NCBI RefSeq assembly: GCF_904846175.1
Contig: NZ_CAJGZM010000004.1
Coordinates: forward strand, 310,001-374,000
Source: Psychrobacter immobilis
GTDB taxonomy: Bacteria; Pseudomonadota; Gammaproteobacteria; Pseudomonadales; Moraxellaceae
Length of the DNA: 64,000 nucleotides
Direction of reading: 5' to 3'
Shown: positions 45,746-54,977 of the stretch, piece after piece
Position numbering within the stretch: position 1 is the first letter of the stretch
Layout: every line of letters starts with the position of its first letter
Notes under the pieces: model-generated
What the model saw: only the letters and a program-made list of their open reading frames with translations
Told to the model about the DNA's origin: nothing
The model's database searches: none
Position numbers and translations under genes: made by a program

Positions 45746-46126
45746 ATGAATGTTTCTATCAGTGGTCACCATATCAGTATTACCGATGCCATGGACAAAG
45801 CCGTTCGCGAAAAACTTGAAAAGGTAGAGCGTCACTTCGATCAGATTCAAAGTATTAAAGTGATATTATCGCTAGACAACAGCGGCGCAAGTGATGGCGG
45901 TAAAAAGACCCATAAAGCCGAAGCGATTATGCGAGTGGCAGGTCAAGAGATGTTTGTTCAAGCGCTTGAAGATGATATGTATAAAGCTATCAATGAGATG
46001 GCAGACAAACTTGATAGACAAGTGCGTAAATATAAAACCCGTCAAGACCGCAAGAAAACTCAGGGTCCAGGACGTGATGAACGCTATGAAGATTTAGAAG
46101 ATGCTGAAGCAGCACCAGCGATTTAA
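45746..46126 (+). CDS. hpf: Ribosome hibernation promoting factor
   Basis: Hpf binds the decoding centre of the 30S subunit and promotes 100S dimers in stationary phase. The 126-residue short-to-medium form has the betaalphabetabetabetaalpha fold, starting M-N-V-S-I-S-G-H-H. A D-D-M-Y-K-A-I-N-E-M-A-D-K-L-D-R-Q segment near residue 75 and a basic K-Y-K-T-R-Q-D-R-K-K patch follow. The tail is acidic (D-L-E-D-A-E-A-A). AAAGGA lies 8 bases before the ATG. The place after rpoN is conserved. Confidence 0.92.
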   Translation: MNVSISGHHISITDAMDKAVREKLEKVERHFDQIQSIKVILSLDNSGASDGGKKTHKAEAIMRVAGQEMFVQALEDDMYKAINEMADKLDRQVRKYKTRQDRKKTQGPGRDERYEDLEDAEAAPAI

Positions 46127-46263
46127 TTGCCATTATAGGATTTGCTGTCGCAATATTAATCAATCTTAGCCAATCAATAAATAGTATAAATAGCAGGATG
46201 GTTAATTATAAATGATTGACAGCTTTAGTAATTAAAACGACATGCTAAGCTGACTAAGCTAAG

Positions 46264-46304
46264 CAAAAAAAAGACCTCTAACGTATCATTGTTGAGGTCT
46301 TTTT
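46264..46304. terminator. Bidirectional terminator between hpf and thiS
   Basis: An AAAAAAAGACCTC/GAGGTCTTTTTT stem serves both convergent genes. Confidence 0.9.
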
Positions 46305-46339
46305 TATTATCTTGTTTTAGGCTGTATGATTTATAAATA

Positions 46340-46540
46340 CTAGCCGCCACCAACCGCTTGTACGACTTCGATATTCATACCTTCAACGATATGCAGCTTA
46401 TCAAGCTCACTTTTTGGTATCAGCTCGCCATCGACTTCAACGGCATAGCGTCCACTACTAAGCCCAAGCTCATTGACGACTAATTGTACCGTTTGGTGCG
46501 TAGTCTGCAATCTTTTACCGTTTACACTAATATTACTCAT
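46340..46540 (-). CDS. thiS: Sulfur carrier protein ThiS
   Basis: ThiS carries sulfur as a C-terminal thiocarboxylate for thiazole synthesis in thiamine biosynthesis. It is a ubiquitin-like 66-residue protein ending in V-G-G-G. The conserved Gly-Gly end and the N-terminal I-S-V-N-G-K are visible. A GGGAG ribosome site precedes the ATG. thiG, its usual neighbour, is not next to it, because a convergent hpf gene follows. Confidence 0.88.
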   Translation of the reverse strand: MSNISVNGKRLQTTHQTVQLVVNELGLSSGRYAVEVDGELIPKSELDKLHIVEGMNIEVVQAVGGG

Positions 46541-46718
46541 AGTATGTGCTCCCTAATGACTTGAGATTCCTTTTTATCAGTTCTTCTTTTGTATAATCTG
46601 ATATTTAACTGATGTTTTATATATGATTGCCAATAATTTATTTGGCATGATTGATGAAGCGTTTTGACTATTTAAACCGAAATAGATATTAAGAAAATAA
46701 CTATTAAACAGGTAGATG

Positions 46719-47090
46719 TTAAGTAACATGACCTAAACGGAACGTCGATACAGCAAGCCATAACCAACCTGCAATCATCAATATGCCGCCGATAGGGGTA
46801 ATGGCCCCAAACCAGCGCGGCGCCCCAAGTGTCATCGCGTATAAACTGCCGGCAAAAATAATCACCCCGATTTGTAATAACCAAGCTGTAGTTTGAGTCG
46901 CATAGTTAAGGCGAATGAGTATACTAACGAGTAACAATCCAAGCCCATGTATAAACCAGTATAAGGTCGCCGTTTGCCACCATTCAAGCTGCTGAGGGCT
47001 GACGATAGCTTTAAGACCATGAGCACCAAAGGCGCCTAAAGCCACGGCGATAGCCAAATTAATCGCCGCAATACTTATCCAATTTAGCAT
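46719..47090 (-). CDS. DUF423 family membrane protein
   Basis: A 123-residue inner-membrane protein with four hydrophobic helices. The DUF423 signatures G-A-F-G-A-H-G-L-K near residue 20, W-x-T-A-x-x-Y-W-F-I-H-G near 40 and G-A-I-T-P-I-G-G near 95 are present. Its function is unknown across the family. It sits between rpoH and thiS on the same strand, 76 bases from rpoH. Confidence 0.85.
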   Translation of the reverse strand: MLNWISIAAINLAIAVALGAFGAHGLKAIVSPQQLEWWQTATLYWFIHGLGLLLVSILIRLNYATQTTAWLLQIGVIIFAGSLYAMTLGAPRWFGAITPIGGILMIAGWLWLAVSTFRLGHVT

Positions 47091-47166
47091 GGTAAAACTC
47101 GTGTTATAGAAGGGGCTTTAATAATGGCTTTTTTCATCTAATAAGAAGCTTTATCTGATAAGCAAC

Positions 47167-48192
47167 TTACTGAATATCATCAGGTAAAATCACGCTATCG
47201 ATGGTCATGGCTTCACGGATTTTATCCATGGCATTCTTCTCGATTTGGCGTACACGTTCTGCCGAGATAGAGTAAACCGCCGCTAGCTCATGCAAGGTGG
47301 ATTTTTGCTCAGAAAGCCAGCGCTGCTCGACGATATCGCGCGAACGATCATCTAATGTATCCATTGCAGCAAGCAAGGCAGATGAGTTATTTTCTTCCCA
47401 ATCAGACTCTTCAACCATCTCAGCAGGGTCGATACCGTCCTCTAAGAACAGCTGCGGCGCATAGCGTCCATCATCATCATCGCTCGATTGCGCTTCAAAT
47501 GACGCATCATACGATGTCAGGCGCGATTCCATCTCAAGCACTTGCTTGCGTGTCACATTTAAGTCATTGGCAATCGCATCGGCCTCTTCAAGAGTTAGCT
47601 GATTATTGGTCTTTTTAAGACTACGTAAGTTAAAGAATAATTTACGGTGTGCCTTGGTAGTAGCAACTTTGACAATGCGCCAGTTACGAATGACAAATTC
47701 GTGAATTTCAGCCTTAATCCAATGCACGGCAAATGATACTAAACGTACGCCTTTATTAGGATCAAAGCGTTTAACGGCTTTCATTAAGCCTAAATTGCCT
47801 TCTTGGATTAAATCCGCTTGTGGCAGGCCATAGCCCGAGTAGCTACGGGCAATATGAATAACAAAGCGCAGATGTGACATGACAAGTAAACGCGCCGCTT
47901 CAACATCACCTTCATCGTAATAGCGATGGGCAAGCTCTTGCTCTTGGGTTGGCGTCAAAATTGGGATTTGATGCACGGTATTAATATAGGCACCCAAATT
48001 TACCCCAGGCGCAGATAGATGCGTTGGCATTGCAGGGACCAAATCGCGGGTGCTGGTATCGCCAAGCGCACTGGCGTCATAAGGCGGACGCGCCGCTGCC
48101 GCTTTTAGCGCCGCATCACGTGCTTCGTTTTTTGCAGGCGCTGAGCTGTCTTTTTTACGGGAGTTTGCAGCGTTAGTAGAAGTATTAGCCAT
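47167..48192 (-). CDS. rpoH: RNA polymerase sigma-32 (heat shock) factor
   Basis: RpoH directs heat-shock transcription. Sigma region 2 shows L-V-M-S-H-L-R-F-V-I-H-I-A and Q-E-G-N-L-G-L-M-K-A-V near residue 130. The RpoH box H-R-K-L-F-F-N-L-R near 192 distinguishes it from RpoD and RpoS. Region 4 carries the helix-turn-helix S-A-E-R-V-R-Q-I-E-K. I chose the ATG at 48192 (341 residues), preceded by AAGG; the frame is open to 48222. The N-terminus has about 55 extra Ala/Ser/Lys-rich residues compared with E. coli RpoH (284). Confidence 0.94.
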   Translation of the reverse strand: MANTSTNAANSRKKDSSAPAKNEARDAALKAAAARPPYDASALGDTSTRDLVPAMPTHLSAPGVNLGAYINTVHQIPILTPTQEQELAHRYYDEGDVEAARLLVMSHLRFVIHIARSYSGYGLPQADLIQEGNLGLMKAVKRFDPNKGVRLVSFAVHWIKAEIHEFVIRNWRIVKVATTKAHRKLFFNLRSLKKTNNQLTLEEADAIANDLNVTRKQVLEMESRLTSYDASFEAQSSDDDDGRYAPQLFLEDGIDPAEMVEESDWEENNSSALLAAMDTLDDRSRDIVEQRWLSEQKSTLHELAAVYSISAERVRQIEKNAMDKIREAMTIDSVILPDDIQ

Positions 48193-48271
48193 ATTCTTGA
48201 CCTTGGTTAAATAGATAAGCAATGAGTCAGATAAAAATCTTTATAGTTGTAATTGTAAAGGATAGCGCCGC

Positions 48272-48757
48272 TTAGTTGCTATCAGTTTTGGTAATGATGA
48301 AGTGATATATTGTATCAATAGAATCTTCAGGTTTTGTGGCTATAGCTTCTTCGCTATTTGACACTGTCTTCTTATTAATAAGCAATAATAATGGATTTGT
48401 TGTGTCCGTTTTCTGACTCTGCGCGCAAAACGCAGTGATATCTGCTTGAGAGTTTGGGTCAGTTGCAACCACATATAGTGATTCACCCGCGTCTACCTGA
48501 CGTAATGCTACCTTAGTTTTTAGCAGCGGCATCGGGCAGGCAAGTCCGCGCCCATCTACTATATCTTTAATCTGAATGGTTGTTTGCGTCAGACCTGAGT
48601 TGTTATTTAACTTAACGTTATCAATTAATCTAATAGTATTGTCGGTCAATAAATCCATCAGATGTCTTATCACTTGCTGTTTTGCTTCAGGCAAAGCCTC
48701 TGATAAGTGAAGAGCATACTCGCCTCTTACAATGATGGGTTGGTTATCAAAGGACAT
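48272..48757 (-). CDS. TusA-family sulfur carrier domain protein with extensions
   Basis: The central part (about 65-120) is a TusA/SirA fold with the active cysteine in G-L-A-C-P-M-P-L-L. Free TusA is about 80 residues. Here a 60-residue N-terminal segment and a Thr/Ser/Asp-rich C-terminal tail are added, for 161 in total. TusA-like proteins relay persulfide sulfur for tRNA thiolation or cofactor synthesis; the role of this longer form is unknown. It is divergent from the bepA-like protease. Confidence 0.82.
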   Translation of the reverse strand: MSFDNQPIIVRGEYALHLSEALPEAKQQVIRHLMDLLTDNTIRLIDNVKLNNNSGLTQTTIQIKDIVDGRGLACPMPLLKTKVALRQVDAGESLYVVATDPNSQADITAFCAQSQKTDTTNPLLLLINKKTVSNSEEAIATKPEDSIDTIYHFIITKTDSN

Positions 48758-49037
48758 AAAATAAACCTATAAAATATCAGTGTTTAACAGAACTTGGCTT
48801 AGTACAGTATTGCTCAGAAGCCTTTATCATGACTTGCCATTATAGCAAATTGCCACTATATAATTGCAGTTGAATATAATCATCATAATGATTGGTCAAT
48901 CAGCACGTTTTATTAGCATTAGGCGATAGATTTAAAATTTAAATTCAGACTATAATTTATCTAGCCTAGATTTACACAATCATGTTGCACAATCGTGACG
49001 CACGGCAGCGTGATTGGTAGCCAGAAGCAGACGATAA

Positions 49038-49066
49038 TTGACCTTGAATAAACAAGCTCGTATAGT
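49038..49066 (+). promoter_or_regulatory. Sigma-70 promoter of the M48 protease gene
   Basis: TTGACC, 17 bases, TATAGT, about 38 bases before the TTG start at 49104. The rest of the 346-base gap (48758-49103) shows nothing I can name. Confidence 0.7.
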
Positions 49067-49103
49067 CAAAAAGACGTTATGATTACTCGTATAGGATACG
49101 CAC

Positions 49104-50705
49104 TTGTATTATTCTCATAGACCATCGCTGCTAAACACGTTCAAAGGCGCTGTTGTGCTAAGGGTTAGCATATCTGCTACTTTGCTGGCGCTAGCAACCA
49201 CTGCCAACAGTATTGGCACGCAAGCGGCACCATTTGCTTATGATTCATGGCAGCCTACCAATGCTGAAGAGTTAGATTTGCCCAATTTACGCGGGCAGGG
49301 ATTAAGCTTTGCGGAGCAGTATGAAAATAAACTGCTTGGCGAATGGTCATTAAGAAACATTAATGGTCGTACTAAGATGGAGCATGACCCTTGGATTCAA
49401 GAAACGGTCAAGGAAATGACATGGCGACTAAATGCCCAAGCCCGCCAGCAAGCGCCACTTGGCTTGGTTATTATTGATAATCCCAGTATCAATGCTTTTG
49501 CGGCGCCAGGTGGGGTTATTGGTCTCAATACGGGGACGATACTTGCGGCAAGTAGTATGGATGAGCTTGCCAGCGTCGTCGCCCATGAGGTGGCACATAT
49601 TAGTCAGCATCATTATGAGAGCGGCGCGGATGAGCGTAAAAAAGCCTTGCTGATGCAAATAGGCGGTATGCTGGCGGCTATTGCCGCGTCAGCAGTCGAT
49701 GGTGATGCGGCTGCCGCTGTCATGATGGGCAGTCAAACCGCGACGATGAATAGCAGCATGGCTTTTAGCCGTAATAATGAACGTGATGCTGACCGCGTTG
49801 GTATGCAAATCATGAACCAAGCTGGTTACGATCCACGCGCCATGCCGCGATTTTTTGCGACGATGAATCAAAAAAGCCAATTGAACCAAACCGCCAATCA
49901 ATTCTTGCCCAGTTTTGTGCGCTCGCATCCTTTAAGCAATGAGCGTTTAAGTGAGTCACAAAGCCGTGCTCAGCGTTATGATGCATTGCCTTTGTCAAAG
50001 CAGCAGCGCCATCAAGCGTTGTTTGATTTACTGTACTGGCGTACGCAAAGTACCGGCAAGCATGTCTCTGAAACCGCACTGACGACTGCCGCTAAAAATA
50101 GCGTCGGCGCAAAATTGGCGCTGATGTATTGGTATGGCGAGCAGCAGCGCTTTGGCGAGGCCAATGAGATATATAATGAGCTATCGGCATTACCCGCAAC
50201 GCAGCGCCAAGTATTAGAGCCATTATTGTCCATTACCCAAAGCCAAATCCTTACTGAGCAAAATAAATGGCAACAAGCGGCTGAACTGCTCGAGAGTCAG
50301 CAGCGCCTTTATCCTGAGCGCCGTGACCTGCGTCTTTATTTAGCGGAAGCACTGACCAATAGCAATCAGCCCACCAAAGCGCAAGCATTGCTTAAACCCT
50401 TGACTGAGCAGCAGCCAAATGACCGTTATGCGTGGCAAAGTTTGCAATTGGCCAATGAGAAAATTGCTAAAACCACCGACTCGGTGCCGCTTGCAAAAAT
50501 TGCCACCATCAATGCGCTGCGTTATCGAAGTCATGACCAGCTGTGGAGTGGACGCTATGAGCGTGCGCTGACCTCGTTGACGCAAGCCAAGCAATTGACT
50601 GAGCAAATGCAAAAAACTGCGCAAGCGAGCAGCGCCCGACCGTTACTGGCCAATATTAATGCGGAAATCAAAGCGGTAAAAACCGCCAAAGACTTTAAGC
50701 CCTAG
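49104..50705 (+). CDS. bepA: Periplasmic M48 metalloprotease, BepA/YfgC-like
   Basis: A periplasmic protease-chaperone that monitors outer-membrane protein assembly (BepA). It has an export signal in the first 42 residues, the zinc motif H-E-V-A-H at 161-165, and the third ligand in N-E-R-D-A-D near 230. A C-terminal TPR-like helical repeat region runs from about 330 to 520. The 533-residue length is a little above E. coli BepA (487). It starts with TTG, supported by AGGA 8 bases upstream and a close promoter at 49038; no ATG fits the signal peptide. Confidence 0.88.
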   Translation: MYYSHRPSLLNTFKGAVVLRVSISATLLALATTANSIGTQAAPFAYDSWQPTNAEELDLPNLRGQGLSFAEQYENKLLGEWSLRNINGRTKMEHDPWIQETVKEMTWRLNAQARQQAPLGLVIIDNPSINAFAAPGGVIGLNTGTILAASSMDELASVVAHEVAHISQHHYESGADERKKALLMQIGGMLAAIAASAVDGDAAAAVMMGSQTATMNSSMAFSRNNERDADRVGMQIMNQAGYDPRAMPRFFATMNQKSQLNQTANQFLPSFVRSHPLSNERLSESQSRAQRYDALPLSKQQRHQALFDLLYWRTQSTGKHVSETALTTAAKNSVGAKLALMYWYGEQQRFGEANEIYNELSALPATQRQVLEPLLSITQSQILTEQNKWQQAAELLESQQRLYPERRDLRLYLAEALTNSNQPTKAQALLKPLTEQQPNDRYAWQSLQLANEKIAKTTDSVPLAKIATINALRYRSHDQLWSGRYERALTSLTQAKQLTEQMQKTAQASSARPLLANINAEIKAVKTAKDFKP

Positions 50706-50903
50706 GCGGTTGTTTGATAGCTTAAGTTTATACAATAATTAAGAATATATAGCAGACGGGCTTCAAAATCGATACAGTGCGACTGGGATGAATTTTTCGT
50801 AGCATCTGTGATAGCAGCAAGCAAGGAAAATTTATAACAGTCGCACGTGGTTATTAACGTATCAAGTTTATTTCAAACCAACTATCGCTTTTATTAACTT
50901 CAA

Positions 50904-51353
50904 TTAACCTTGCAAAGCGTCTTTCACCAGTTTAGATATTAATGCAGGGTCGGCACGGCCCGCAGTTTTATTCTTTAACATACCCATCACGCTGCCCATA
51001 TCACGCATCGATGTGGCGCCTTGTGCAGCGATTTCTGCATTGACCAAAGCGGCAAGCTCGGCATCATCCATCTGTTTTGGCATATATTCGTTGATAATAT
51101 CAATCTCAAACTGCTCTTTGTTTGCCAAATCATCACGGCCATTTTCGGTAAAAATAGTCAAGGATTCATGGCGTTGCTTGAGCTGTTTTTGTAAAATTTC
51201 AAGTACTTCGGTATCGTTAAGTTCTGTTTGACGGTCAATCTCGATTTGTTTGATAACCGCTTGTACGTTACGTAGGACTTTGACTCGTTCAATCTCACGT
51301 GCTTTCATAGAGACGATGATGGTGTCAGTTAACGTCTGTTTAAGCTGGCTCAT
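50904..51353 (-). CDS. yqeY: GatB/YqeY domain protein
   Basis: A 149-residue all-helical YqeY protein. K-A-R-E-I-E-R-V-K-V-L-R-N near residue 16, Y-M-P-K-Q-M near 90 and the G-S-V-M-G-M-L-K-N-K near 122 are the family motifs. It resembles the tRNA-binding tail of GatB. Its biological role is unsettled. It follows rpsU on the same strand as in many bacteria, with a terminator between them. Confidence 0.88.
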   Translation of the reverse strand: MSQLKQTLTDTIIVSMKAREIERVKVLRNVQAVIKQIEIDRQTELNDTEVLEILQKQLKQRHESLTIFTENGRDDLANKEQFEIDIINEYMPKQMDDAELAALVNAEIAAQGATSMRDMGSVMGMLKNKTAGRADPALISKLVKDALQG

Positions 51354-51483
51354 TGTTATTATTCCTTATGAGTATGGATAAAATAATTTTTAGTAAAATA
51401 ACTTTTGGTAAAGTAATAGGGGATAAAGTTTCAAATAAAATCTGCTGAGCATTTGCCAGCATGAATAACAAAAATTGTAGCAT

Positions 51484-51520
51484 AAAAAACGCCACTGTTA
51501 TTCATCGATAACAGTGGCGT
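51484..51520 (-). terminator. Terminator after rpsU
   Basis: A 13-bp perfect stem (ACGCCACTGTTAT and its complement) is followed on the minus strand by TTTTTTATG. Lying between rpsU and yqeY, it would lower yqeY expression relative to rpsU. Confidence 0.88.
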
Positions 51521-51557
51521 TAGTGTAGCGCTGGTATTTAACTAGTCGAATAATCGA

Positions 51558-51773
51558 TTAGTACATACGAGTGGTACGAATAGTTTCGCGTTGTAATTTC
51601 TTTTTATAACGCTTTACTGCAGCAGCTGCTTTGCGCTTGCGTACTTGCGTTGGTTTTTCATAAAATTCACGCTTACGTACATCTGCCAATACGCCAGCTT
51701 TTTCACAAGCACGTTTGAAACGACGGATAGCGATATCAACTGGTTCGTTTTCTTTAACCTTAACTGCAGGCAT
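51558..51773 (-). CDS. rpsU: 30S ribosomal protein S21
   Basis: S21 is a small basic ribosomal protein needed for initiation at many mRNAs. The 71-residue sequence starts [11 protein letters not shown], has [10 protein letters not shown], and ends in an R/K-rich helix with R-T-T-R-M-Y. The length is identical to other S21 proteins. The promoter region contains TTGAGA, 16 bases, TAATAT on the minus strand. The usual rpsU-dnaG-rpoD macromolecular operon is not seen; yqeY follows instead. Confidence 0.96.
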   Translation of the reverse strand: MPAVKVKENEPVDIAIRRFKRACEKAGVLADVRKREFYEKPTQVRKRKAAAAVKRYKKKLQRETIRTTRMY

Positions 51774-51820
51774 GAAGACTCCTCGATTAGGATGAGATAT
51801 AAGGGCATTAGTTTGGCTGT

Positions 51821-51848
51821 ATATTAGTGTTTAGCCGTAATATCTCAA
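51821..51848 (-). promoter_or_regulatory. Promoter of rpsU
   Basis: TTGAGA, 16 bases, TAATAT on the minus strand, about 50 bases before the start codon. Confidence 0.55.
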
Positions 51849-51879
51849 GATTACTGGCATCAACTCAAACTAGGATAAT

Positions 51880-51897
51880 CTTGTGCAATAGCACAAG
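51880..51897. other. 7-bp inverted repeat upstream of rpsU
   Basis: CTTGTGC and GCACAAG flank AATA, about 30 bases behind the rpsU promoter. It could be an operator or chance. The rest of the 428-base gap to 52201 includes a short CTATG x 3 run near 52105 and nothing else I recognise. Confidence 0.5.
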
Positions 51898-52201
51898 GGC
51901 GCCTATTTTAATAAAAAATGGCAGCAAAGTCAAAGGCTTTCGCGTATCTATTTTAAGTATCAGTCACTAACCACATACTGAGCGGTACAAATTTAATAGG
52001 ACGTTAATTTAAGTAAAAGTGTTAATATTTTTAATAATCTTTTAAAAAATTATCAATAAAAGATGGACAAAACACCTGTTTGGCAATAACGGCTTATATT
52101 AACTCTATGCTATGCTATGTTCAGTCTGACCTTGAAACCTAAACTAAAAGTAGAGGCAGGCGCTACAAGGCTTTTATAGCTATCATATTGAGGATTTTTC
52201 G

Positions 52202-52621
52202 ATGAAAATTGGCATGAAAAAAACAGCGGTTAGTACGGCATTATGGGCGACCTTGCTTCTTACAATGGGCGTCAGCATCAGTGCTTGTAGCAATGATAAA
52301 GAAGCAGCGGGCGCAGAGTCTGGTGAAGTCTTAGCAAAAGATAAAGTAGACGAAGCGGCAGAGCTTGCCCGTAAAAATGCGCCTGAAGCAGAAAAGCTAG
52401 ATTTCCCAGAAACTGCGCCAATGCCAGCGGCTGAGACAGACGCGACTGCTGATACTGAAGCAGGTACTGAAATTGCTACTGCACAAGATGGTACAGTTGC
52501 CACTGATGCATCAGCTACATCAGAAGCGCCAGCGACTGCAAGTGCGGATACCGAAGTGGCTAGTACGGATACAGAGATGGCAGGTACTGATGCGACTGCT
52601 AATGCGCCCGCAAGCAATTAA
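52202..52621 (+). CDS. Low-complexity Ala/Thr/Glu-rich lipoprotein
   Basis: A 139-residue predicted lipoprotein with the lipobox S-I-S-A-C (Cys near residue 29). The mature part is almost wholly low-complexity and acidic, rich in Ala, Thr, Asp and Glu, with repeated A-T-A-D-T-E and D-T-E-V/M-A-type units. It is likely disordered. GAGG precedes the ATG. It lies 133 bases before a cytochrome lipoprotein gene on the same strand. I recognise no family, and an antisense frame of similar length is only a shadow of this biased composition. Confidence 0.72.
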   Translation: MKIGMKKTAVSTALWATLLLTMGVSISACSNDKEAAGAESGEVLAKDKVDEAAELARKNAPEAEKLDFPETAPMPAAETDATADTEAGTEIATAQDGTVATDASATSEAPATASADTEVASTDTEMAGTDATANAPASN

Positions 52622-52754
52622 TAACAATAAGCAAGCGAGTCAGTAAGTAGTATGCTCGATTAATAATAGCGATTCACCATTGCCAGCTTTTGACTACTAT
52701 GCCAGCTATTACATTGGGGTTTATTACCAATAATCTATAGATGAAGGAATAACT

Positions 52755-53276
52755 ATGACTATTCAACAAAATATGAAGAAGAAATCGGTTGCTAAATTAG
52801 CGTTATCTAGCCTAAGTCTTAGTGCGTTATTGGCACTTAGTGCTTGTAGTGGCGGTGACAATAAGGCAGAAGAACCTGCCGCGGTTAATGAGAAAGAAAC
52901 GGTAGTAGTAGAGCCAGAAGCGCCTGCTGCAGAAACCGAAGTAGTAACCCCTGAGCCTGCGGTTGAAGCAGAGCCTACGGAAGTGTCAGTCGTAGAAGCT
53001 GAACCCGAAGCTGCGGCTGAGCCTGAAGTGTTGGCCGCAGATGCTGGTGCGCAGCTGTACGAAAAACAGTGTAAAGTTTGTCATGAAAATGGTTTGCTTG
53101 AAGCGCCGAAATTTGGTGATAAAGCAGCTTGGGCGCCACACCTTGCTAAAGACATAGAAACATTACGTATGCATTCTGCCAAAGGCTTTAATAAAATGCC
53201 TGCGCAAGCGGTTGGAGACGTCACTGAAGCACAAGTTCATGCAGCAGTTGATTATATGGTTGCTGCAGCTAGCTAA
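52755..53276 (+). CDS. Cytochrome c5-type lipoprotein with acidic tether
   Basis: A membrane-anchored periplasmic cytochrome c. The lipobox A-L-S-A-C gives Cys31. A Glu/Pro/Val/Ala-rich tether runs from about 38 to 95. The heme domain has C-K-V-C-H at 106-110 and a likely axial Met in K-M-P-A. Fold and size fit cytochrome c5/c555 (class I). Such proteins carry electrons to terminal oxidases or peroxidases; the partner is unknown. AAGGA precedes the ATG. Confidence 0.85.
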   Translation: MTIQQNMKKKSVAKLALSSLSLSALLALSACSGGDNKAEEPAAVNEKETVVVEPEAPAAETEVVTPEPAVEAEPTEVSVVEAEPEAAAEPEVLAADAGAQLYEKQCKVCHENGLLEAPKFGDKAAWAPHLAKDIETLRMHSAKGFNKMPAQAVGDVTEAQVHAAVDYMVAAAS

Positions 53277-53301
53277 TATTGCTTGTTGAAATTTGCTAGA
53301 A

Positions 53302-53337
53302 TGACCGCCATTGTAAGCTAACAGTGGCGGTTTTTTA
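53302..53337 (+). terminator. Terminator of the cytochrome c5-type gene
   Basis: A stem ACCGCCA(T)TGT/ACA(G)TGGCGGT followed by a T run, 25 bases after the stop. Confidence 0.87.
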
Positions 53338-53461
53338 TTGGCGATGCAATACCGCTATAACGTATATTCTAAAAAGCTGTTTGTAAGCAATAAACTTTGC
53401 ATAGTCATAATAAACGATGCACAGTTATAAACGCTGTAAGACAAAATATAAAGGCACATAG

Positions 53462-54529
53462 ATGAAAGTATTGGGTTTAGAGACCTCTTGCGATGAGACT
53501 GGTCTAGCGATTTTCGATAGCGAGCAGATAGATAGCGACAATAAAGGTCTGCTTGGGCAAGTGCTGTATTCGCAGATAGAACTACACGCCCTTTATGGCG
53601 GTGTGGTGCCTGAGCTTGCCAGCCGCGACCATATTCGTAAGCTGGTGCCTTTATTTAACGAATTGCTAGAGCAGTGCAATATCACTAAAGATGAGATTGA
53701 TGCTATTGCATACACCAAAGGTCCTGGGCTTATCGGTGCGCTGATGACGGGCGCATTATTTGGGCGCAGCTTAGCTTATGGCTTGGATATACCAGCGATT
53801 GGCGTTCATCATATGGAAGGGCATCTCTTAGCACCTTTGATGGGAGCGAATCCTCCAGCGTTTCCGTTTGTTTCCTTACTTGTTTCTGGTGGTCATACTT
53901 TGCTTATTGCTGCCCATGGTATCGGGCAATATGAAATTCTCGGCGAATCCATCGATGATGCGGCAGGTGAGTGCTTTGATAAAGCGGCAAAAATGCTCGG
54001 TCTGCCGTATCCTGGTGGTCCAAATATTGCCAAATTAGCAGAAGGCGGCGATAAAAATGCTTATGATTTACCGCGTCCAATGCTGCATCGCGGTTTGGAT
54101 TTTTCTTTTAGCGGTATGAAAACGGCGGTGCATAACCTGATTAAAGATACTCCATGTTCAGGCGGTTCAGGCGGTTCAGGCAATGGTTCTGCTAGCGATC
54201 CACAAGTGCGCGCCGATATTGCGGCAAGCTTTCAACATGCGGTGGTCGATACCTTGGTGAAAAAATGCGTCAAAGCGCTTAAACAAGTCGAGATGAGCCG
54301 ATTGGTCATTGCGGGAGGCGTCAGTGCCAATAGTCATTTGCGTGAGACATTAGAGAGTGAGCTTGCTAAAATCAATGCCACCGTTCATTACGCACCGCCA
54401 GCCTTATGTACCGATAATGGCGCGATGATTGCCTATGCTGGTTACGAGCGCTTGCAAGCAGGTCAGGCGGATGATTTGGCTGTTAGCTGCGTACCACGTT
54501 GGCCGATGACCGAGCTGTCTGCGCTATAA
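53462..54529 (+). CDS. tsaD: tRNA N6-threonylcarbamoyladenosine transferase TsaD
   Basis: TsaD transfers the threonylcarbamoyl group to A37 of ANN-decoding tRNAs, working with TsaB, TsaE and TsaC. The N-terminal G-L-E-T-S-C-D-E-T, the metal-binding H-H-M-E-G-H near residue 111 and V-S-G-G-H-T near 139 are all present. Y-P-G-G-P near 180 and the C-T-D-N-G-A-M-I motif near 320 follow. A Gly/Ser insert ([11 protein letters not shown], encoded partly by a 9-bp tandem repeat at 54157-54181) sits in a surface loop. Length 355 versus 337 in E. coli. crcB follows after 58 bases. Confidence 0.95.
   Translation: MKVLGLETSCDETGLAIFDSEQIDSDNKGLLGQVLYSQIELHALYGGVVPELASRDHIRKLVPLFNELLEQCNITKDEIDAIAYTKGPGLIGALMTGALFGRSLAYGLDIPAIGVHHMEGHLLAPLMGANPPAFPFVSLLVSGGHTLLIAAHGIGQYEILGESIDDAAGECFDKAAKMLGLPYPGGPNIAKLAEGGDKNAYDLPRPMLHRGLDFSFSGMKTAVHNLIKDTPCSGGSGGSGNGSASDPQVRADIAASFQHAVVDTLVKKCVKALKQVEMSRLVIAGGVSANSHLRETLESELAKINATVHYAPPALCTDNGAMIAYAGYERLQAGQADDLAVSCVPRWPMTELSAL
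54157..54181 (+). repeat. 9-bp in-frame tandem repeat in tsaD
   Basis: TTCAGGCGG twice, then TTCAGGC, encoding a Gly-Gly-Ser repeat in a loop of TsaD. Confidence 0.95.
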
Positions 54530-54587
54530 GCTCTACAAGGTATTTCATATCTAACCCATCAATATTTATATCACTCAAGGATAGCTT

Positions 54588-54959
54588 ATGCAGTGGCTTG
54601 CGATTGGATTAGGTGCTGCTATTGGTGCTTGCCTGCGAGGCTGGCTGGCGCGTTTTAATCCGCTGCATAGTTGGATACCACTCGGCACTTTGGGTGCCAA
54701 TGTCTTAGGTGGACTTTTGATAGGGCTAGCCTTAGTGTGGTTTGAACGCGTGGGCAGCAGCTTGTCTCCAAATGTCAGATTGTTTGTGATAACTGGTTTT
54801 TTGGGCGGACTGACGACTTTTAGTACCTTTAGCGTTGAAGTATTTACGTTTATGAATAATGGTAAACTGCTTGCGGGCTTAGGACTTATTGGATTACATG
54901 TTGGGCTGACGTTATTAGCAACGGCACTTGGGTTTTACTTCTTTAAGTTAGTTTTGTAA
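54588..54959 (+). CDS. crcB: Fluoride channel CrcB/Fluc
   Basis: CrcB is a dual-topology dimeric fluoride exporter of the inner membrane. The 123-residue protein has four helices and the G-A-x-x-G-A-C-L-R N-terminal motif. G-T-L-x-A-N near residue 35 and the pore signature [10 protein letters not shown] near 76 follow. The 58-base gap before it is too short and lacks the motif of a fluoride riboswitch. AAGGAT precedes the ATG. It is probably cotranscribed with tsaD. Confidence 0.93.
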   Translation: MQWLAIGLGAAIGACLRGWLARFNPLHSWIPLGTLGANVLGGLLIGLALVWFERVGSSLSPNVRLFVITGFLGGLTTFSTFSVEVFTFMNNGKLLAGLGLIGLHVGLTLLATALGFYFFKLVL

Positions 54960-54977
54960 AAATAAAAATGCAGCAAT

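Noticed and set aside
52183..52617. 144-codon Ala/Ser/Val-rich frame antisense to the low-complexity lipoprotein
   Set aside because: It is a mirror of the biased codon composition of the real gene, which has a lipobox and ribosome site.
54530..54587. Fluoride riboswitch before crcB
   Set aside because: Only 58 bases separate tsaD and crcB and the conserved riboswitch pairing is not visible.
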